This document shows, piece after piece, positions 59,779 through 64,000 of a DNA stretch of 64,000 bases. Position 1 is the first letter of the stretch, and every line of letters begins with the position of its first letter. A model generated the notes under the pieces. It saw only the letters and a list, made by a program, of their open reading frames with translations. It was not told the DNA's origin and did not search any database. The stretch lies in NCBI GenBank assembly GCA_029879725.1, contig JAOUPR010000003.1:1-64000 (forward strand). The letters are read 5' to 3'. The DNA comes from Gemmatimonadota bacterium. Lineage in GTDB: Bacteria; Gemmatimonadota; Gemmatimonadetes; Longimicrobiales; Gaopeijiaceae. The translations under genes were made by a program, and so were the position numbers.

Positions 59779-61100
59779 CAGCGGGTACCTCCGTGAGCGG
59801 CTTCGGCCAGCGCCAGGAGATGGTCCCGGGTCTCGCCGAAATCCGCGGCATGGTCCGGGCTCTGGCGAAGGAAGTCGTTGATGGCCGGACGGAGCGCGAC
59901 GGCCGCGTCCACCACCGGGTCACTCCCTTTCTGGTAGGCACCCACGGAGATCAGGTCCTCCTTCTCCCGGTGGGCGGCCACCAGCGACGTGAGGCCGTTG
60001 GCCGCGTCGCGATGGTCCCGTGATACGATGTGGTCCCGGACCCGGCTGGCGCTCTCCGTGACCTCGATGGCCGGAAAATGGCTGGCCGAAGCGAGGCGCC
60101 GGCTGAGGACGACGTGGCCATCCAGCACCGAACGCACGTGGTCCGCCACCGGTTCGTTGAAGTCGTCGCCCTCCACGAGCACCGTGTAGATCCCGGTGAT
60201 CCCACCCTCGGCACCGTTCCCCGCACGCTCGAGGAGCCTGGGAAGGGCCGCGAACACCGAGGGTGGATATCCCTTGGTCGTGGGGGGCTCACCCACGGCG
60301 AGCCCGATCTCACGCCACGCCATGGCCACCCGGGTGACCGAGTCCACCATGAGAAGCACCTGCTTTCCCTGATCGCGGAAGTACTCCGCGATGGCCGTGG
60401 CCACCAGGGCGCCCCGGGTACGCACCAGAGCCGACTGGTCTCCCGTGGCCACCACCAGGACGGATCGCTCCATCCCTTCGGCACCCAGGGAATTCTGGAT
60501 GAAGTCCCGGACTTCCCTGCCGCGCTCACCCAACAGGGCGATCACGTTCACGTCCGCCTGGGCGTGCCGGGCGATCATCCCCAGGAGCGTGCTCTTCCCG
60601 ACGCCGCTCCCCGCGAAGATCCCGATGCGCTGCCCGCGGCCTACGGTGAGCACACCGTCGATGGCCCGCACTCCCGTGGCCATGGGCTCGTCTATGGGCA
60701 TGCGATCGAGGGGGTTCGGCGGATCCGCGGACAACGGAACCCTCACGGTCGCGCCCAGGTCGCCGAGGCCGTCCATGGGCTGACCCAGGCCGTCCAGCGT
60801 GCGCCCCAGGAGGCCGGGACCGACGGCGACGCCGAAGGATCTCCCCATGGGCTCCACCGCGCTTCCCGGATGGATCCCCTCGACCTCACCCAGGGGCATG
60901 AGAAGGACTCCGCCTTCGTGGAATCCCACCACCTCGGCCATGACGCGCGTGTCGTGGGTCAGGCTCCGCACACGGCAGAGTTCCCCCATGGCCACGTCGA
61001 GTCCCACCGCCTCGATCACCAGGCCCACCACGCGGGTGGCCCTTCCGTACTGGGCGAAGCGGGGAGTCTCCTCCACGGATTCCAGGAGCGCCTCAAGCAT
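59778..61100 (-). CDS. fliI: Flagellum-specific ATPase FliI
   Basis: This 440-residue ATPase has P-loop GSGVGKST (K169), Walker B VLLMVDSVTRVAMAWREIGLAVGEPPTTKGYPPSVFA and the conserved GLGQPMDGLG and GKSTLLGMIARHA segments. It energises export substrate unfolding. It overlaps fliH by 8 bases and fliJ by 1 base. The N-terminal FliH-binding helix region is short. Confidence 0.97.
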   Translation of the reverse strand: MLEALLESVEETPRFAQYGRATRVVGLVIEAVGLDVAMGELCRVRSLTHDTRVMAEVVGFHEGGVLLMPLGEVEGIHPGSAVEPMGRSFGVAVGPGLLGRTLDGLGQPMDGLGDLGATVRVPLSADPPNPLDRMPIDEPMATGVRAIDGVLTVGRGQRIGIFAGSGVGKSTLLGMIARHAQADVNVIALLGERGREVRDFIQNSLGAEGMERSVLVVATGDQSALVRTRGALVATAIAEYFRDQGKQVLLMVDSVTRVAMAWREIGLAVGEPPTTKGYPPSVFAALPRLLERAGNGAEGGITGIYTVLVEGDDFNEPVADHVRSVLDGHVVLSRRLASASHFPAIEVTESASRVRDHIVSRDHRDAANGLTSLVAAHREKEDLISVGAYQKGSDPVVDAAVALRPAINDFLRQSPDHAADFGETRDHLLALAEAAHGGTR

Positions 61101-61725
61101 CGGTCAACACCCGATAGAGGCGTTCCAGGGCCGCGTCGACGCGGCCGTCCACGATGCTGTCGGGACCTTCCACCACCACACCGCCGGGAACCACCTCGGG
61201 GTCCGGAATCCAGCGGGCGTCCCGTCCACCGGTGGTGTCCTCCGGCGGCATGACACCGTCTTCCAGATTGCCTCCCAGAAGGCCCAGGTCGGTGGGATGG
61301 AGACGGATGCGTAGCCGATGGTCCAGGGGGAACGACGCGATGGACTTGCGCACCAGTTCACGGTACGTGTCCACGTCTCCGCGAAGCTCTCGACCCACGA
61401 TGTGACGGGCGATGGCCGTCGACAACGCCACCAGATTGTCCATCAGGTTCTTCTCCCACGTCTCGCGGTGGGCGGTGACGAGTTGGAGCGTCTCACTCAG
61501 GGCATCGAACACGTGCGTGAGGTCCCGTCGCGCCGCCACCCGGGCCGCCTCCTCACCCTCGGCACGGCCGCGGCGGTAGGTGGCCTCGAGCTCCTTGGCG
61601 TGACGATCCTCGCGGATGGCGTCCAACTCCTCCTGGCTCGGGCCCCGCTGGGGCTTGGCTGCCAGGTCGGTGAGGTCCCATGCCACGTGGGTCATCGTAT
61701 CGCCGGATTCGGGGGAGGCGCGCAT
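61093..61725 (-). CDS. fliH: Flagellar export ATPase regulator FliH
   Basis: This 210-residue protein has the GXXXG-like helical N-part (YRRGRAEGEEAARVAARRDLTHVFDALSE) and the C-terminal FliH domain (LDHRLRIRLHPTDLGLL, and VVPGGVVVEGPDSIVDGRVDAALERL). It binds FliI and FliN. The ATG at 61725 is 8 bases after fliG ends; a second ATG ten codons later is possible. It overlaps fliI by 8 bases. Confidence 0.93.
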   Translation of the reverse strand: MRASPESGDTMTHVAWDLTDLAAKPQRGPSQEELDAIREDRHAKELEATYRRGRAEGEEAARVAARRDLTHVFDALSETLQLVTAHRETWEKNLMDNLVALSTAIARHIVGRELRGDVDTYRELVRKSIASFPLDHRLRIRLHPTDLGLLGGNLEDGVMPPEDTTGGRDARWIPDPEVVPGGVVVEGPDSIVDGRVDAALERLYRVLTDA

Positions 61726-61733
61726 GGATATCG

Positions 61734-62780
61734 TCAGGCCACGATGGCGTCGTCGCTGCCGCCGATGAAGATCTCACCGGCCTCTTCCAACGCACGCGCC
61801 TGCTTGACGATGTTGGCCTGCGCCGCTTCGATGTCGCTGACGCGTGCCGGTCCGAGGAATTCCATCTCCTCGAGAAGCGAATCGCGCGCCCGGGAGGACA
61901 TGGAGCCGAGGATCTTCTCCCGGAGCCCGTCCGTGGCCAGCTTGAGCGCCAGTGACAGCTCGCGGGTATCCACGTCCCGGAGAAGACGCACGATCCCCTT
62001 GTCGTCGAGCTTGACCACGTCCTCGAAGACGAACATCAGGTTCTTGATCTGCTCCGAGAGATCCATGTCCACCTCGGCGACACCATCCAGGAGCTCCTTC
62101 TCCAGGCCCGCGGCAAGGAGGTTCAGCACCTCCGCGACCGCGGCGGGCCCACCCGCCAGTGATCCGTCGCCGCTCATCGACAGCGCCGCGTCGGATCCCA
62201 CCGACTCCTGGATCACCGAAAGGATGTCGGGCATGACCTTTTCCATGCGTGCCATCCGCAGGAGGATGTCGCTCCCCTTCGTGGGCTCCATCTCACGCAG
62301 GATGGCTGCCGTCTGATCCGGATTCAGGAACGCCAGGATCAGGGAGATCGTCTGGGGATGCTCGTTGCGGATGATGGCCGTGAGTTGCTGCGGGTCGGCG
62401 TTGCGGAGATGGGTGAGTGAGAGATGGTCGCTGAGCTGAGACTCGATGCGTTTCAGGACCTGTGCGGCCTTGGAAGGACCGAAGGCCTTCTCCAGGATCC
62501 GCCGCGCGAAGTCCACGCCGCCGGATGCCAATGAGAACGCCGCCTCTTCCGTCTTCTGCCACTCCGCCAGCACCGCCTCCACGACGGGGCCGGGAACGCG
62601 ATCCATCTTGGCGATCTCGAAGGAGATGGCCTCGACTTCCTCCGGATCGAGCCCGTTGGTGATGGCGGCGGAGGCTTCCTCACCCACCGCCATGAGAAGG
62701 ATGGCGACCTTCTGGCGTCCGCTGAGATGCTCGACTTCGAGCGCCCGCTTGTCGACCCTCTCGAGTGCCGTCGACGCCAT
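61734..62780 (-). CDS. fliG: Flagellar motor switch protein FliG
   Basis: This 348-residue protein has the three armadillo-like domains of FliG: FliF-binding N-domain (LSGRQKVAILLMAVGEEASAAI), middle domain (EHPQTISLILAFLNPDQTAAIL) and torque-generating C-domain (LVFEDVVKLDDKGIVRLLRDVDTRELSLALK...EKILGSMSSRARDSLLEEMEFLGP). Charged torque-helix residues are present. It starts one base after fliF ends. Confidence 0.97.
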   Translation of the reverse strand: MASTALERVDKRALEVEHLSGRQKVAILLMAVGEEASAAITNGLDPEEVEAISFEIAKMDRVPGPVVEAVLAEWQKTEEAAFSLASGGVDFARRILEKAFGPSKAAQVLKRIESQLSDHLSLTHLRNADPQQLTAIIRNEHPQTISLILAFLNPDQTAAILREMEPTKGSDILLRMARMEKVMPDILSVIQESVGSDAALSMSGDGSLAGGPAAVAEVLNLLAAGLEKELLDGVAEVDMDLSEQIKNLMFVFEDVVKLDDKGIVRLLRDVDTRELSLALKLATDGLREKILGSMSSRARDSLLEEMEFLGPARVSDIEAAQANIVKQARALEEAGEIFIGGSDDAIVA

Positions 62781-62781
62781 G

Positions 62782-64000
62782 TCAGGCCTCCTTCATCCAG
62801 GCGCGAATCACCTTGGCCGTCATCTGCGGATCCACGATCTGATACTGCTGCCGGACCGGCTTGGCCGGGACGGCGTCCGGAACGGGAAGCTTCCCCGGCT
62901 CGTCGCTCGCCGGCATCCTCATGTCCTCCACCCGGGTGACCGGGCCGACCGGAATGGCCTTGAAGGACGCGAGCACCCGGGTGCCCAGGAAGAACGCCAC
63001 CAACAGTCCGGAGAGCGCGATCAGCGGACGCTGGAGGGCCTGCAACAGCGCGAAGATGTCGATCCCTTCCGGCGGGAGAGCTTCCGGCATCCCCTCGAAG
63101 GGCATGCTCACCACGGAGATCGCGTCCCCCCGGTCGTTGGAGACACCCACCGCGTTCCTCACCAGCGCCTCCACCCGCTGCATCTCCTGCTGAGTCCTGG
63201 CCGAGAAGGTCACCGTTCCGTCCGCCCCTTCGGAGCGACGATCGTTCACCACCACGGCCACGGTCATCCGCTCCAGGCGGGCACCGCCGCGGCTGAGCGT
63301 CTCCACCGAATGCGCGGTCTCGAACACGGTGTTCGAGGTCACGGAGCTCGCGCCCTCCAGGTCTTCCTCACCGGGAGTGATCTCGGAGCGGTCCTCGGAG
63401 ACGATGGTCTGGAGGTCCGGGTTCACGTCCTGGACCGTACGGTCGATCTGGTCGAAGTTCAGGTCCGCGGCCACCTGGATGGACACGTTCCCGACGCCCA
63501 CCATCTGCTCCACCATCCGTTGAGCCTTGGTCTCGAGATAGTTCTCGATCTGGCTGCGGATCTGGAGTTGGCGCGACGAGAGGGCCACCCCGTCCTCACC
63601 ATCGGGGTTGGACAGGAGTCTTCCACGATCGTCCAGGACGGTGACGTTCTCGGGGGCCAGAGCCTCCACGGAGCTGGCGACCAGGAACTGGATCCCCTCC
63701 ACCACGGAGTCGTCGGGCCGGAGCCCGGCGCTGTGCGCCACCACCACCGATGCCTCCGACGCCCGGTCGGCTCCTCTCAGGAAGGAGGACTCCTGGATGG
63801 CGAGGTGCACCTGCACGGACTCCACTCCACGCATCCTGCCGATGGTGCGCTCCAACTCTCCCTCCAGGGCGCGACGATAGTTCACGCGCTGGGTGAAGTC
63901 GGTCATCCCCCAGGAGGGCTCGTCGAAGATCTCGAACCCAGGACGTTCGCCCGGGGTGATGATCCCTTCCGCCGCCAGGAGCACCCGTGCCCGCGGCGCC
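62782..64000 (-). CDS. fliF: Flagellar M-ring protein FliF (partial)
   Basis: Only the C-terminal 405 residues of FliF lie in the window; the frame continues past 64000. The YscJ/FliF core (LAAEGIITPGERPGFEIFDEPSWGMTDFTQRVNYRRALEGEL, then VESVQVHLAIQESSF), the beta-collar region, the second membrane helix (PLIALSGLLVAFFLGTRVL) and the FliG-binding C-terminus (PQMTAKVIRAWMKE) are intact. It forms the MS-ring. The first membrane helix is off-window, as probably are fliE, flgB and flgC. Confidence 0.97.
   Translation of the reverse strand, partial: APRARVLLAAEGIITPGERPGFEIFDEPSWGMTDFTQRVNYRRALEGELERTIGRMRGVESVQVHLAIQESSFLRGADRASEASVVVAHSAGLRPDDSVVEGIQFLVASSVEALAPENVTVLDDRGRLLSNPDGEDGVALSSRQLQIRSQIENYLETKAQRMVEQMVGVGNVSIQVAADLNFDQIDRTVQDVNPDLQTIVSEDRSEITPGEEDLEGASSVTSNTVFETAHSVETLSRGGARLERMTVAVVVNDRRSEGADGTVTFSARTQQEMQRVEALVRNAVGVSNDRGDAISVVSMPFEGMPEALPPEGIDIFALLQALQRPLIALSGLLVAFFLGTRVLASFKAIPVGPVTRVEDMRMPASDEPGKLPVPDAVPAKPVRQQYQIVDPQMTAKVIRAWMKEA

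Overview
This window is high-GC bacterial chromosome from a motile diderm: the flagellum has both outer-membrane L-ring and P-ring genes. The gene set suggests Gemmatimonadota or a close relative: a sortilin-like Asp-box propeller, a secreted amidohydrolase, a complete MoxR/Bat operon, and a core flagellar regulon with CsrA and MotE. The phylum is an inference. Genes are tightly packed, with ATGA, GTGA or TGATG junctions throughout. I saw no rRNA, tRNA, insertion sequence or CRISPR array.

Layout. (1) 1-8053, envelope and secreted enzymes: a parvulin-type lipoprotein running off the left edge, an Asp-box propeller, an amidohydrolase, an unknown secreted protein and a P1-family (DmpA-like) peptidase. 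(2) 8067-16081: a serine operon (class V aminotransferase, serA) ending in a membrane-anchored MutS-like ATPase, a divergent hybrid histidine kinase, and a dCMP deaminase. (3) 16197-23813: a MoxR-Bat operon (moxR, DUF58, small membrane protein, batA, batB, batC, batD) in which batD carries a BatE-like tail. (4) 23830-30892: cheZ, cheY, flgM, a FliT-like chaperone, fliS, a very large fliD and the flagellin gene. (5) 31125-37095: an EAL-HDOD protein, a hybrid kinase-like protein, motB, motA, a ChpT-like histidine protein and csrA. (6) 37190-44954: the fliA operon (fliA, membrane HTH protein, flgF, flgG, flgA, flgH, flgI, flgJ, flgN, flgK). (7) 45305-54488: the export and switch operon (fliL, fliM, fliN, fused fliO-fliP, fliQ, fliR, flhB, flhA, flhF, flhG). 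(8) 54817-64000: the basal-body and hook operon (fliF partial, fliG, fliH, fliI, fliJ, motE-like, fliK, flgD, flgE).

Regulation visible in the sequence is layered. Two flagellar operons share an identical 17-base sigma54-type -24/-12 element, with upstream blocks conserved at exactly the same spacing. Flagellin and fliD have sigma28-type promoters, served by FliA and FlgM encoded here. The flagellin leader has three GGA-loop hairpins, one holding the Shine-Dalgarno sequence, which is how CsrA controls flagellin in other bacteria; csrA is in the same cluster.

The most striking protein is FliK (56766-58733). A complete M15-type metallopeptidase motif set sits between its N-terminus and its hook-length-control C-domain, while FlgJ here is only the rod-binding half and has no murein hydrolase domain. 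Other oddities are the FliO-FliP and BatD-BatE fusions, a FliD with duplicated inserts, substitutions in the nucleotide-binding motifs of FlhF and FlhG, and no flgL or fliW in the usual places.
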